Below, in pieces: positions 7,912-17,382 of a stretch of DNA of 64,000 nt (positions within the stretch are counted from its first letter, which is position 1; every line of letters starts with the position of its first letter). The position numbers and the translations under genes were made by a program. This stretch comes from Lentzea californiensis. Its GTDB lineage: Bacteria; Actinomycetota; Actinomycetes; Mycobacteriales; Pseudonocardiaceae. The notes under the pieces were generated by a model, which saw nothing but the letters and a program-made list of their open reading frames with translations, searched no databases and had not been told where the DNA came from. The stretch covers positions 124,001 to 188,000 of the forward strand of contig NZ_JANBBE010000010.1 of NCBI RefSeq assembly GCF_024648825.1, given 5' to 3'.

Positions 7912-9455
7912 CTCGCGCGGTGCAGCTGGGCGAAGTACTCGTACTGCGTGGGCAGCGTGCGGGCGAGCTCGGCGGCCTGCTCACCCACGAGTTTGAACTC
8001 GTGCCGGGCCGGCGCGGCGTCCATCAGTCCGAGCGCGGGCGACGACTTCAGGTCGAGGCCGCCCAGGCCGAGCAGCATGCAGACGTAGGAGTAGGACTCG
8101 AACCCGTGGTAGTGCGGGAAAACCGACTCGTTGTCGGGCAGCCGGGTCTGCCAGCGCTCCAGCCGCTCGGCCAGGCCGTCGGGGAGAGGACGGGTCTTGG
8201 CGTCCTTCCAGTACTGGTTGTCCTGGCGCTTGGCGGCGTAGTAGTGGACGACGAGGAACTCCCGCACGCCGTCCATCACGTTGTTGACGAGCTTGTTGTA
8301 GGCCGTGCGCAGTCCGTCGTCCCAGCGCTCGTCCGGGAAGTGCTTCACCAGCTGCTCGATGGCGTGCTGGATGAAGAAGATGCCGGTCGACTCCAGCGGC
8401 TCGACGAAGCCGCTCGACAACCCGACCGCCACGCAGTTGTTCACCCAGTGCCGATTGCTGCGGCCGATGCGCATCTTGATGTGGTTCGCGTCAGCGTGCT
8501 CGGCGGCCGGGCCCACGAACGCCCGCAACGTGCGTTCGGCCTCCTCCGGGGAGATGTAGTCGCCGGCGTAGACGTAGCCGGTGCCGATGCGGTCGAACAG
8601 CGGGATCGTCCAGATCCAGCCGGCCTCCTGCGCGGTGGCCGTCGTGCACGGCCGCAGTCCCCGGTTCTCCATGTCCTGCGGCACGCGCAACGCCACCGCG
8701 CTGTCGTTGGGCAGGGAGTCCTGGTAGGACTGGAACGGCTCGGCGAGCGCCTTGCCCAGCAACAGGCTGCGGAAACCGGTGCAGTCGATGAACAGGTCGC
8801 CGGTGAGGTTCCCGCTCTCCCCGGTGACCACGTGGCTGATCCAGCCGCGGTCGTCCAGCGCCACGTCCTGCACGTCGTCGAGGACGTGCTTCACACCCCG
8901 CGCGACCGCGTAGTCGCGCAGGTAGTTCGCGACCAGCGTCGCGTCGAAGTGGTAGGCGTAGGGGAACTGGGTGGTCTGCTCGGCCAGCGTCGTGCGGTAG
9001 GCGCTGCGCCCGCCCAGGCCGCCCTCGAACAGCTCACCGTTCAGCTGCCGCGGTGACTTCAGGTCGTCGCACAGCGTGCCGACCAGGAAGCAGTCCTTGT
9101 CGAACCGGTCGGACCTGGGTTCGCGCAACCACCAGTCCGTCAGGGGGAAGCCGTCGACGACCCGTTGACGCTCGAACGGGTGGTAGAAGTGGTGTCCCGG
9201 CTCGCGCCAGTTCTCGAACCGGATGGCGAGCTTGTAGGTGGCGTTGCAGGCGGGCATCCACTCCTTCTCCTCGAGACCGAGGTACTCGAAGAAGTGCCGG
9301 ACAGTGCTGAACGTCGCCTCGCCGACGCCGATCGAGCCGACGCGCTTCGACTCGACGAGCGTGACGCCGATCCGGTCGCCGAACGCGGCTGTCAGGTAGG
9401 ACGCGGTCATCCAGCCGGCCGTTCCGCCGCCGACCACCACTACGTTCTTCAACAT
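7908..9455 (-). CDS. rebH: Flavin-dependent tryptophan halogenase
   Basis: A 515-residue FADH2-dependent halogenase with the family's invariant features: 'VVVVGGGTAGWMTASYL' (GxGxxG, residues 5-20), catalytic lysine K75 in 'NATYKLAIRF', the 'GWIWTIPL' WxWxIP block (residues 279-286) and catalytic glutamate E355 in 'EPLESTGIFF'. It installs chlorine, or bromine, on tryptophan before dimerisation. From memory the tryptophan 5-halogenase PyrH (511 aa) uses K75/E354 while RebH (530 aa, 7-halogenase) uses K79/E357. Both the length and the lysine position here are nearer to PyrH, so a 5-chloro product is inferred but unproven. The gene is translationally coupled to the antiporter. The symbol is given as the rebH homologue without implying the same regiochemistry. 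Confidence 0.93.
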   Translation of the reverse strand: MLKNVVVVGGGTAGWMTASYLTAAFGDRIGVTLVESKRVGSIGVGEATFSTVRHFFEYLGLEEKEWMPACNATYKLAIRFENWREPGHHFYHPFERQRVVDGFPLTDWWLREPRSDRFDKDCFLVGTLCDDLKSPRQLNGELFEGGLGGRSAYRTTLAEQTTQFPYAYHFDATLVANYLRDYAVARGVKHVLDDVQDVALDDRGWISHVVTGESGNLTGDLFIDCTGFRSLLLGKALAEPFQSYQDSLPNDSAVALRVPQDMENRGLRPCTTATAQEAGWIWTIPLFDRIGTGYVYAGDYISPEEAERTLRAFVGPAAEHADANHIKMRIGRSNRHWVNNCVAVGLSSGFVEPLESTGIFFIQHAIEQLVKHFPDERWDDGLRTAYNKLVNNVMDGVREFLVVHYYAAKRQDNQYWKDAKTRPLPDGLAERLERWQTRLPDNESVFPHYHGFESYSYVCMLLGLGGLDLKSSPALGLMDAAPARHEFKLVGEQAAELARTLPTQYEYFAQLHRAR

Positions 9456-9480
9456 CTTCGGCCATACCTCCGGTTCGTGG

Positions 9481-10491
9481 TTACGCGGCTACGGCGTGGA
9501 TCAGGCTCTGCGGGGACGAGGTCGGCGTGACCTCGGCGCGCCGCAGGCCGGAAGCCCGGAACAGGGCGTCGTACTGGTCGAGGTCGCGCTCGCGGCCCGC
9601 GTTGACGGCGAGCATCCCGAGGTCGAGCAGCGGGGCGAACCCCGGTTCTCCCAGCGGTCCCAGCGGCATCTCGACGACGACCACCCGTCCGCCGGGGCGG
9701 AGCGCCTTGCGGCAGTTGGTGAGGATCTGCACGCACGACTCGTCTGCCCAGTTGTGCAGCACGGCCTTGAGCAGGAACAGGTCGCCCTCGGGCACCGAGT
9801 CGAAGAACGAGCCACCGGTGAACGTGCAGCGGCCTGCCAGACCTGCCTTCTCCGCCTCGGCCACCGCGGTCGCCTCGACGGTCGGGAGGTCGAACACCAC
9901 GCCCCGCAGATCGGGGTTCGCCTTCAGCAACGGGTGCAGCAGCGCGCCGTTCGCGCCGCCGACGTCCACCGCCGTGGTGAGACCCGTGGTGTCGAGCAGC
10001 GCGCCGATCTCGCGCGACAGGCCGTCGGTCAGTTCGGTCATGGAGTTGGAGAACCGCTCCCACTCCTGCGGCTGGGACTGGAAGTACGTCCAGATGTCGC
10101 TGCCCAGCGCGGCCTTCGTCTGCGGCTCACCCGTGCGCACCGCGTCCGGGAACCGGCCCCAGGACAGCCAGTGTCCCGGTGAGCCGTGCACGATCGCGAT
10201 GTCGCGGAACGACCCCGGCGCGCCCTCGCGCAGCGTCTCCAGCAACGGCGTGCTGGCGAACCGGCCTTCGTCGTGGGCCACGAGTCCCTGCGAGGCGCAG
10301 GCACGCAGCAGCCGCAGCGTCGTGTCGGCGCCGGCACCCGTCCGTGCCGCGAGTTCCTCCAGGGTCAGCGCGTTCCCGGCGAGGTGGTCGGCGATCCTGA
10401 GCTCGGCGACGGCGTGCACGACCTGGGTGATCCAGTACCCCGTGATCATCTGCATCATCCGTGCCTGCGGCGGCATTCCCGGTGCGGTCAT
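9481..10491 (-). CDS. SAM-dependent O-methyltransferase
   Basis: A 336-residue plant/actinomycete-type O-methyltransferase. An N-terminal winged-helix dimerisation domain ('ITQVVHAVAELRIADHLAG...LTLEELAARTG', residues 20-60) precedes a Rossmann domain. The SAM motif is 'AVDVGGANGALLHPLL', with 'GVVFDLPTV' as motif II and 'FLLKAVLHNWADE' as the catalytic-His-type region. The dimerisation plus Methyltransf_2 layout is that of enzymes that methylate phenol or enol oxygens. Its start overlaps the stop of the FAD monooxygenase upstream (ATGA), and the gene ends 25 bp before the halogenase start. By fold it is the likeliest counterpart of the cladoniamide-type O-methyltransferase that stabilises the rearranged scaffold; that equivalence is inference. 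Confidence 0.88.
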   Translation of the reverse strand: MTAPGMPPQARMMQMITGYWITQVVHAVAELRIADHLAGNALTLEELAARTGAGADTTLRLLRACASQGLVAHDEGRFASTPLLETLREGAPGSFRDIAIVHGSPGHWLSWGRFPDAVRTGEPQTKAALGSDIWTYFQSQPQEWERFSNSMTELTDGLSREIGALLDTTGLTTAVDVGGANGALLHPLLKANPDLRGVVFDLPTVEATAVAEAEKAGLAGRCTFTGGSFFDSVPEGDLFLLKAVLHNWADESCVQILTNCRKALRPGGRVVVVEMPLGPLGEPGFAPLLDLGMLAVNAGRERDLDQYDALFRASGLRRAEVTPTSSPQSLIHAVAA

Positions 10492-11729
10492 CGAACGGTT
10501 CCCTCCGGCGCTTTCTCCTGTGTGCGAACGTGTTCCGGCCGGAACCCGAGTCCGATGACGCGGCTCATCAGCCACTGGGCGACGCCCAGCTTCTCGAAGA
10601 CCTTCGGCGCCGGCGGCTGACCGGACCCGTCGAGCGCCTCGTCGATGCCGAACTTCTGGGTCGCGCGCTGCAAGCCCTGCGACAACGCGACCGCGCGCTT
10701 GCGGCGTCGGCGGACCCGCGCCAGCAGTTCGTCGTCGAAGATCCGGCCCTCCTGGGCCCGCAGCAGCTCGGCGGTGAGGATGTTCGAGGTGGCCACGGCG
10801 TCCTGCACCGCGAGGTTCACACCGAACCCCGCGACCGGGGACATCGCGTGCGCCGCGTCGCCGATGAACAGCAGGCCCGGCTCGTGCCACCGCTCCAGCC
10901 GGTCGATCCGCGCCTCCAACGAACTCAGCTGGTCCAAGGAGGACACCTCGTGCGCCCGGTCGGCGAGGAACGGCACCAGCTCGGAGAGGTCTGCCCGGAA
11001 CTTGTCGAGCCCCTCGCCCCGCACCTTCTCCATGCCGCCGGTGGACGTCTCGTACGACATCTGCCAGTAGGTGCGGCGGTCGGTCGCGCCGAAGATCTTG
11101 CCGTTGCCGATCCGCACGCAGATGCCCTCGTCGGGATCGGTGTCCCTGCGGGAGATCTTGAAGAAGATGACGTCGAGAGACCGGCCGATCAGCGTCGGCA
11201 CGAACCCCGCGTCCCGCCGGATCACCGAGTGCCGCCCGTCGGCGGCGACCACGAGCGTCGACCGGATCTGCCGCTCGCCCTGCGGCCCGCGCACGCGCAG
11301 TCCGGCGACCCGTCCGCCCTCGTCCCGCACGACGCCCAGCGCCTCGGTGTTCATCAGCAGGCGGAAGCCGGGATACCTCTTCGCCTCCGCGGTGATGAGG
11401 TCGAGGAAGTCCCACTGCGGCACGAACGCCATGTACGGGTAGCGGACTTTCAACCGGCGGAAGTCGGCGATGTCGATCCGCCTGCCTTCCTGCACGACGC
11501 CGATCGTGCTGACCTTCTGGTGGGGGAGCGCGTGGAACTTCTCGATGAGCCCGAGCTCGTCGAGGATCTGCAGGGTCGCCGGGTGCACGGTGTCGCCGCG
11601 GAAGTCGCGGCGGAAGTCGGCGTGCTTCTCCAGCACCACGACGTCCACCCCGGAACGCGCCAGCAGCAGCCCGAGCACGGCACCGGCCGGGCCGCCGCCC
11701 GCGATGCACACTGTCGTCTTCTCAGTCAT
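10488..11729 (-). CDS. FAD-dependent monooxygenase (indolotryptoline X-type)
   Basis: A 413-residue class A flavin monooxygenase. It shows 'TVCIAGGGPAGAVLGLLLAR' at the N-terminus, 'VVAADGRHSVIRRDAGF' as the DG motif and 'LLFIGDAAHAMSPVAGFGVN' as the FAD-binding GD motif. It is shorter than the RebC-like protein and has no thioredoxin-like tail. The start ATG shares one base with the chromopyrrolate synthase stop (TGATG). Rebeccamycin and staurosporine loci do not need this enzyme. Indolotryptoline loci have two extra flavin monooxygenases that oxidise the arcyriaflavin indole 2,3-bond and trigger the ring flip. This gene and the one at 15.7 kb fit that pair. Which of the two does which step cannot be decided here. 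Confidence 0.88.
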   Translation of the reverse strand: MTEKTTVCIAGGGPAGAVLGLLLARSGVDVVVLEKHADFRRDFRGDTVHPATLQILDELGLIEKFHALPHQKVSTIGVVQEGRRIDIADFRRLKVRYPYMAFVPQWDFLDLITAEAKRYPGFRLLMNTEALGVVRDEGGRVAGLRVRGPQGERQIRSTLVVAADGRHSVIRRDAGFVPTLIGRSLDVIFFKISRRDTDPDEGICVRIGNGKIFGATDRRTYWQMSYETSTGGMEKVRGEGLDKFRADLSELVPFLADRAHEVSSLDQLSSLEARIDRLERWHEPGLLFIGDAAHAMSPVAGFGVNLAVQDAVATSNILTAELLRAQEGRIFDDELLARVRRRRKRAVALSQGLQRATQKFGIDEALDGSGQPPAPKVFEKLGVAQWLMSRVIGLGFRPEHVRTQEKAPEGTVR

Positions 11730-14700
11730 CAGAGGTCTTTCAGGTCCATGGTGCGCAACGAGTCACCGATGAAGGCCAGCAGGTCGCCCACGGTCGGGGT
11801 GAGGCCCAAGCCGACGCACTTGCGGGCCAGATCAGCCACCTCGTCGAACTCGCGGGCCATCCACTCGACCGCGACGTCGGGCCGGGAGATGTACTCCGGG
11901 CCGGAGTCGAGCTCGAACGACGGGCCCGCGGTGCGGCCGGGCCGTCCGGACGGCAGCGTGACGATCAGCTCGCCGAGCGGCCGCAGCACTCCGGTCATGA
12001 CGTCCAGCGACCAGTTCATCAACCGGCTGCGGCGCAACGACTTGTCGGGGCTGTAGCCGAAGTGCTGCACCATCAGCTGCATCGCCATGAAGTACGAGCG
12101 GTTGAACGCCTTCATGGCGATCCGGGCCGGTTCGTGCGTCACGTGGTCCATCGCGGCGTTGCCCGGCTTGAGCGTCGGGTTGCGCATGACCGGGTAGGCG
12201 GGGTTCCACGGGATCCTGCGGTCGTTCGGGCCCTTCGCCCGTTCGGCGATGAGCATCTCGGAGATGCGCAGGAACGTGTCGAAGTGCGACTCCTCCTCCG
12301 GCAGCGTCGAGGGGATCTGGCCGCCCTCGCCGTGCTCGGTGACGAAGTCGATGGCGAACACCGCGCTCGCCACGTCGTCGACCTCGAGCTGGTAGTCGGG
12401 GTGCACGGCGTTGACGGACTCGCGCATGAACAGGTGGTGGGCGCCACCGCCGCGGCCCTTCTTCACCAGGAACACGCCCGGCACGGCCTGAACGCCCTCG
12501 CGGATCGCCGCGTACAGCTCGCTCAGCGACCCGTACTGGTACGGCTCTCCGTCCGCGCGCAGGACCGTGGAGTCGTTGCCCTCGATCTCCTCGATCAGGT
12601 CGTGCGGTTGTTCCAGCGCCACGAACCGTTGCACGCTCGCCAGGTTCAGCGCCTCGAGCGAGAACTCCAGTGGGACGCAGGTGGTGCTGTTGAACGTGCC
12701 GAAGTCGAGCTTGGGCAGGTGGAACGGCCGGCCCATCGCCATCAGGATGTTGTTGATCGCGAGGAAGTGCATCATCTCCTCGCGGGCGACGGACATCAGG
12801 CTGCCGCGGATGCCGTTGCTCCAGGTCTCGGTGCCCTCACCGCACGCCGTGAGCAGCTGCTCCTCGGTCCACTCGCCGCGCTGGACGAGCTTCCTGCCGG
12901 CGCCGTGGGTCGGCACGCTGTAGGCCGCGTACAGGTACTGCACCATGGTGGCCAGCTCGATCGCCGCTGCCTGGTAGAGCGCGTGCAGCAGCTGGTCCTT
13001 CGTCGTGATCGTGCCGAGTTTTCGTTGCTGTGGAACGAAAGTCGGCGGAGTCTGCCGCTGGGCGTCGTCGGCGAGCAGGTAGCGCAGCAACATCCGGATC
13101 TGCGGTGCGCTCATGTCGCGCGTCGGGGGCATGTAGAACGTCCTGCCCTTGTGCTCGGGCGCGGACACGTGCCAGATGAGGCGGGCGTAAGGCTCGACCT
13201 TGAACTCGTCGGCGAGGCTCAGCACCTCGGACCGCATGAACGAGTACTGGAGTTCGTAGTAGGCGAGCGCTTCGCGGTACACCGTGCTGAACGTGATGTC
13301 CTCGTCCGGCAGGTCGTCGAGGTGCCAGTGGTTCGGCAGCACCCGCACCGCGATGGAGCCGACCGCCGACCAGTAGCCCTGCTCGTCGTCGTTGTCGTAG
13401 CGCTCGGCCGCCGTGGTGCCCCGCGGTTCCGGCGTGGGCTCCGGCCGGAGCAGGACCCTCGTCGCGCCGCCCCGCACACCCTTGAGCGTGATGGCGCCGC
13501 GGCCGTGCTCGTCGGTCGAGAGCACCTGTTCTGCCTGGTAGCCGGCTTGTCCGGTGGGCAGGAACGCGACGAGCTGAGCGCTGTCGCGGTCGCCTGCGAG
13601 TGGCAGAGCGGCGGGGTTCACGTACTGCCGGACGTGGACCTGGTCGACCCGCGCGGGGACACCGCGCAGGTAGGAGCGGACGGGGATCTCGACGGCGTGG
13701 TCCTCGCCGGTCCTGGTGTTCTCGTGCTCCAGGAACAACGCGGCCTCGTCGGACTCGACGACGATCTCCTCCTCGCGCGACAGCACGGTTCCTTCGCCGT
13801 CGGTGATCACCAGCGCCTCGGCCGGGTTGCCGGTCGCACCGTCCACCCGTGCCGCCACGACGACGCCCGACGTGCGCGAGTCCGTTGTGGACGGAATGGT
13901 CGCGAGCAGCGTGCCGCAGGCCGTGCGCACCTCCAGGTCGGTGTCCGGATGCGCGGTGACGAGGTTCGCGGTGATGTGGTCGTCGCTGACGTGCACGGAG
14001 AGGTTGTGCAACGCGGAACGCGTGGTGCGCGGTGTGAGCAGCCGCCCGGCCGGGTAGCTGCGCAGCTCGTCGCGGTACCAGGCCGCGACGGTCCCGCGCA
14101 GCTGCCAGACGTCGGGCTGGCCCTCGCCCGTGTGCTTCTGATCGCTGAGCGCGAACTGGACCACCAGGCCGTCCGCGTCGTTCTCGACCACCTCGCGCAG
14201 CCGTGTGAGCACGGGGGAGTCCGCGACACCGCTGAGCCAGTGCAGCCCCTCGGCCTTGTCGACGGCGAACTGGTGCAGCACGGTGTGGAACTGGTTCCAG
14301 CGAGGCGGGCACATGCCGTTGACGTCACCGGTGACGAGGTAGGGCACGTCGTGCGAGCGGCCCGACCTGCCGAGCGCGAGCTGGCCGACCATCAGCGTCG
14401 TGGTCCAGTTGGAGGCCGGGTCGACGTCGAACACGCGCGACCGGTTGGCGGTGCCCGCGGTGTAGTCGCAGAAGTGGCCCCAGAGATCGAGCTGCCGTCC
14501 CGTCACCAGGTCGTCGGAGCGCACCTCGCCCGGAGCGAGTTCGGTGGCCACGACCTTCGCGTCGACCCAGAAGTGGCCGTTGCCCTCGAAGTTGTGGCCC
14601 TTGGCGTCCGCGAGGAAGTCGTAGTACTCCTGGACGGGGCGGTCGGTGTCGAACACGCCCTGGTCGTCGGTGGCCTGGTTGGTCTCGAGGTCGAGCCAGC

Positions 14701-14776
14701 CCGCGCGCGGCCCGGTGGGCAGGCGGGTGATGGCCGTGCCCGCGAAGTGCAGGCGGGGGAGGTGGAAGACGCTCAT
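11729..14776 (-). CDS. rebD: Chromopyrrolate synthase (RebD/StaD-like)
   Basis: A 1015-residue protein, almost exactly the length of RebD and StaD. The N-terminal half starts 'MSVFHLPRLHFAGTAITRLP' as in the VioB/RebD family. The C-terminal half contains the VioB-type ferritin-like segment, with 'LATMVQYLYAAYSVP' and 'VAREEMMHFLAINNILMAMG', both rich in His/Glu. The enzyme dimerises two iminophenyl/indole-pyruvate imines into chromopyrrolic acid, the committed step of all indolocarbazole and indolotryptoline pathways. It lies between a methyltransferase and an FAD monooxygenase with stop-start overlaps at both ends. The gene is full length with no frameshift. It is the strongest single marker that this region is a bisindole cluster. 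Confidence 0.95.
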   Translation of the reverse strand: MSVFHLPRLHFAGTAITRLPTGPRAGWLDLETNQATDDQGVFDTDRPVQEYYDFLADAKGHNFEGNGHFWVDAKVVATELAPGEVRSDDLVTGRQLDLWGHFCDYTAGTANRSRVFDVDPASNWTTTLMVGQLALGRSGRSHDVPYLVTGDVNGMCPPRWNQFHTVLHQFAVDKAEGLHWLSGVADSPVLTRLREVVENDADGLVVQFALSDQKHTGEGQPDVWQLRGTVAAWYRDELRSYPAGRLLTPRTTRSALHNLSVHVSDDHITANLVTAHPDTDLEVRTACGTLLATIPSTTDSRTSGVVVAARVDGATGNPAEALVITDGEGTVLSREEEIVVESDEAALFLEHENTRTGEDHAVEIPVRSYLRGVPARVDQVHVRQYVNPAALPLAGDRDSAQLVAFLPTGQAGYQAEQVLSTDEHGRGAITLKGVRGGATRVLLRPEPTPEPRGTTAAERYDNDDEQGYWSAVGSIAVRVLPNHWHLDDLPDEDITFSTVYREALAYYELQYSFMRSEVLSLADEFKVEPYARLIWHVSAPEHKGRTFYMPPTRDMSAPQIRMLLRYLLADDAQRQTPPTFVPQQRKLGTITTKDQLLHALYQAAAIELATMVQYLYAAYSVPTHGAGRKLVQRGEWTEEQLLTACGEGTETWSNGIRGSLMSVAREEMMHFLAINNILMAMGRPFHLPKLDFGTFNSTTCVPLEFSLEALNLASVQRFVALEQPHDLIEEIEGNDSTVLRADGEPYQYGSLSELYAAIREGVQAVPGVFLVKKGRGGGAHHLFMRESVNAVHPDYQLEVDDVASAVFAIDFVTEHGEGGQIPSTLPEEESHFDTFLRISEMLIAERAKGPNDRRIPWNPAYPVMRNPTLKPGNAAMDHVTHEPARIAMKAFNRSYFMAMQLMVQHFGYSPDKSLRRSRLMNWSLDVMTGVLRPLGELIVTLPSGRPGRTAGPSFELDSGPEYISRPDVAVEWMAREFDEVADLARKCVGLGLTPTVGDLLAFIGDSLRTMDLKDL

Positions 14777-15468
14777 GCGTTGTCCCAGACGGCCGCGCTC
14801 ATCGTGGGGATGAGGTCCCTGGTGATCCGCACGCCGGGCAGCGCCCGCTCGTACTGGGACCGGAACTCCGAGTCGGTGAGGGGCATCGCGGCGGCGCTCA
14901 TCTCGAGCCAGCGCGGGTGCAGCATCATCCGGATCGAGTCGCACGCGGCCTCGACGTCGCGGGAGACGTCGTAGATGATCTTGCCGGTCTGGAACGCGTA
15001 AGCGCTCTGCTCGGCGGGGGCCGCCGCGTCGTCGGGCTGCGTCACGTCGACGACCACCAGCCTGCCGCCGGGAGCGACGAGGGCGCGCAGCACGGGCAGC
15101 ACCTCGTCCGCGGGTCCCATGTGGAACACGGCGTTGACCGACATCACGAGGTCGAAGCGGCCGTCCCGCTCGGGCGTCAGGTCGACGGCGTCGCGGCACT
15201 CGTACCGCACCGGCACCCGCGTCCGCTTCGTGGCCGCGATGTCGAGCATCTTCCGCGACACGTCGACGCCGACCACGTCGTCGTACCGCTCGGCGAGCAT
15301 GCCGCAGTTGTTGCCACTGCCGCAGCCGGCGTCCAGTGCGCGGGAACCGGCGGGCAACTGCTCGACGAGCCACGACCGCACCGGACTCGTGGCGGCGTCG
15401 CGGATGAGCGTGAAGCGCTCGTACAGTTCGGCCAGGTCGTCGAAAAACGCTTCCGGTGCGGTACTCAT
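14773..15468 (-). CDS. Class I SAM-dependent methyltransferase
   Basis: A 231-residue Rossmann-fold methyltransferase. SAM motif I is 'ALDAGCGSGNNCGMLAERY', the acidic loop is 'VVGVDVSRKMLDIA' and the motif IV region is 'FDLVMSVNAVFHM'. It lacks the dimerisation domain of the 336-aa enzyme. It is the first gene of the minus-strand run leading into chromopyrrolate synthase (ATGA overlap) and is divergent from the second FAD monooxygenase across about 200 bp. The product is probably an N- or O-methyl group on the bisindole, but the site is not predictable from sequence. It is one of three methyltransferases in the cluster, a number that matches what I recall for cladoniamide and BE-54017 loci. 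Confidence 0.85.
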   Translation of the reverse strand: MSTAPEAFFDDLAELYERFTLIRDAATSPVRSWLVEQLPAGSRALDAGCGSGNNCGMLAERYDDVVGVDVSRKMLDIAATKRTRVPVRYECRDAVDLTPERDGRFDLVMSVNAVFHMGPADEVLPVLRALVAPGGRLVVVDVTQPDDAAAPAEQSAYAFQTGKIIYDVSRDVEAACDSIRMMLHPRWLEMSAAAMPLTDSEFRSQYERALPGVRITRDLIPTMSAAVWDNA

Positions 15469-15672
15469 CGAGGTCCCTCGGCTTCCGGCAGTCCGACCAT
15501 GTGATCGCTTCCACCATCGGGTGTCCGGCCGCCGCGGAGATAGGACGGCGCCGAGAACCTGCGCGGTCGCGCGGGGTGATCGTCCGATCACGCTCCACGT
15601 CGGGCGATGTGGTGGCTCGCCGCACGTCGCGATACTGCGTTCGCACACTCGCCGACGTGAATGAGGGAGCCG
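15469..15672. promoter_or_regulatory. Divergent promoter region inside the bisindole cluster
   Basis: This gap separates the minus-strand methyltransferase/chromopyrrolate synthase operon from the plus-strand FAD monooxygenase, so it must contain both promoters. An imperfect palindromic stretch around 15578-15604 (GATCGTCCGATCACG) is visible, but I cannot assign -35/-10 elements or a regulator site with confidence. Confidence 0.45.
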
Positions 15673-17274
15673 ATGCGCGACGAACGCGACTGCGACGTCC
15701 TGGTGGTGGGTGCGGGGCCGACCGGCCTGTGCACCGCGCTGATGCTCACGCAACACGGAGTGCGCGTGCGGATCGTCGACTCCAAGTCCGGTCCCGTCGA
15801 ACAGGCACGCGCCGCCATCGTGCACGCCCGCACGCTGGAGCTCTTCGACCGGCTCGGCGTCGCGGAGGCCGCGGTCGCACGAGGCCTGCCGATCACCGAC
15901 GTCGCCATCCACGAGGCCGGCCGGCACGTGGGGGACATGCCACTCGCGGGAGAGGGCACCGGCGACCGGACGCGTTTCCCCTACGCCCTCGCGCTCGAAC
16001 AGTTCGAGACCGAGCGGGTGCTGGTGGAGGCTTTGAAAGAACACCACGTCGAGGTCGAGTGGAACACCGCGGTCGTGGAGCTGGCCGACACCGGCGCGCT
16101 CGTCGGCGTCACCACCGCGGAGGGCCGGTCGATCACCGCGCGCTGGCTGGTCGGCGCCGACGGGGCGAGCAGCGCGGTGCGCGGGTTCGTCGGCCAGTCG
16201 TTCGACGGTGAGACCTACGACCAGGCGGGCATGCTGGCGGACGTCACCCTGGACGTCGACCTCGGCGTGCGCGGTATGCGTCTCAACCTGACCCGCGGCG
16301 GGTTCGTCGGAATCCTGCCGCTGGCGTCCGGCCGCTGCCGGCTCTTCGGCGTGGTGCCGAGGGAACTGGAGCAGGCACCGTCCCAGAAGAACCCGTCGCA
16401 CGAGGCCTACGCACCCTTGGCGCCCGCTGACCTGCAGAAGTGGTTCGACGGCTACTTCAAGGTGGATGCCCGGTTGGAGGAGGTCGTCTGGGCGTCGATG
16501 TTCCGCTTCCACAGCCGGATCGCCTCGCGGTTCCGCGTGGGCAACGTCTTCCTCGCGGGCGACGCCGCACACATCCACAACCCGGCCGGCGGCCAGGGTC
16601 TCAACCTCGGCGTCGGTGACGCGGTCAACCTCGCCTGGAAACTGGCGCAGGTGGTGAACGGCGAAGCGCCCGAGCGGCTGCTCGACACCTACGAGTCAGA
16701 ACGCCGCCCGATCGCCCGCACCGTGCTCAAGCGCACCGACCTGGGCTTCAAGCTGGAGACCGGGAACAGCGCCGTGGCGGTCTGGATGCGCGCTCACGTC
16801 GCGACCCGCGTCGTCGGTGCGGTGTCCCGGCTCGCCCCGATCCGCCGGATGTTCTTCCACATGTTCTCCCAGCTGTGGATCAGGTACCGCAACTCGCCCG
16901 CGGTCGGCCCCGGCACCGGTCCGCTCAGGCCGGGTGACCGGGCGCCGTACGCCGAGATCAGGCCGACCCGCGACGGCGCGAGCAGCGTGCTGGACCTGAC
17001 CCACGGCTCCGGCTACCACGTCCTGCTGTTCAAAGCCCAGTCGCTCGACACCGACCGGCTCGCCGCGAGCCTCGACGACCGCTACACCGTGGCGATCACC
17101 ACCCACGTGATCCCACCGGAAGAGGAAGCCGCCCACCGCGCGTACCAGGTGAGCGGTCCGCTGCTGGTGCTGGTCCGCCCGGACGGCCACGTCGCCGCGG
17201 TGGCGGAACCCGGGTCGCCGGGCGTCACCGACTTCCTGGACACCGTCCTGACCCGCGTGAAGGCACCCGCCTGA
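15673..17274 (+). CDS. FAD-dependent monooxygenase, second indolotryptoline X-type
   Basis: A 533-residue aromatic-ring-hydroxylase-type flavoprotein: 'CDVLVVGAGPTGLCTALMLT', 'WLVGADGASSAVRGFVGQS' and 'VFLAGDAAHIHNPAGGQGLN' are the three FAD motifs. A thioredoxin-like C-terminal domain ends in 'GPLLVLVRPDGHVAAVAEPG', as in polyketide and RebC-like hydroxylases. An ATG at 15661 is in frame, but the ATG at 15673 is preferred because GGGAG lies four bases before it. It is transcribed away from the D operon and followed 108 bp later by a methyltransferase. Together with the 413-aa flavoprotein it forms the pair of extra oxygenases expected to convert an indolocarbazole into an indolotryptoline. 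Confidence 0.88.
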   Translation: MRDERDCDVLVVGAGPTGLCTALMLTQHGVRVRIVDSKSGPVEQARAAIVHARTLELFDRLGVAEAAVARGLPITDVAIHEAGRHVGDMPLAGEGTGDRTRFPYALALEQFETERVLVEALKEHHVEVEWNTAVVELADTGALVGVTTAEGRSITARWLVGADGASSAVRGFVGQSFDGETYDQAGMLADVTLDVDLGVRGMRLNLTRGGFVGILPLASGRCRLFGVVPRELEQAPSQKNPSHEAYAPLAPADLQKWFDGYFKVDARLEEVVWASMFRFHSRIASRFRVGNVFLAGDAAHIHNPAGGQGLNLGVGDAVNLAWKLAQVVNGEAPERLLDTYESERRPIARTVLKRTDLGFKLETGNSAVAVWMRAHVATRVVGAVSRLAPIRRMFFHMFSQLWIRYRNSPAVGPGTGPLRPGDRAPYAEIRPTRDGASSVLDLTHGSGYHVLLFKAQSLDTDRLAASLDDRYTVAITTHVIPPEEEAAHRAYQVSGPLLVLVRPDGHVAAVAEPGSPGVTDFLDTVLTRVKAPA

Positions 17275-17382
17275 GTTCCACCCAGCGTCACCACCACGGG
17301 GACGCCGATCCCATACCGCACGACCCAGTGGGTTCGTTTCCCGGCTGTGTTCCCCGATCTCGCGGATCTCCACACTGGACCC

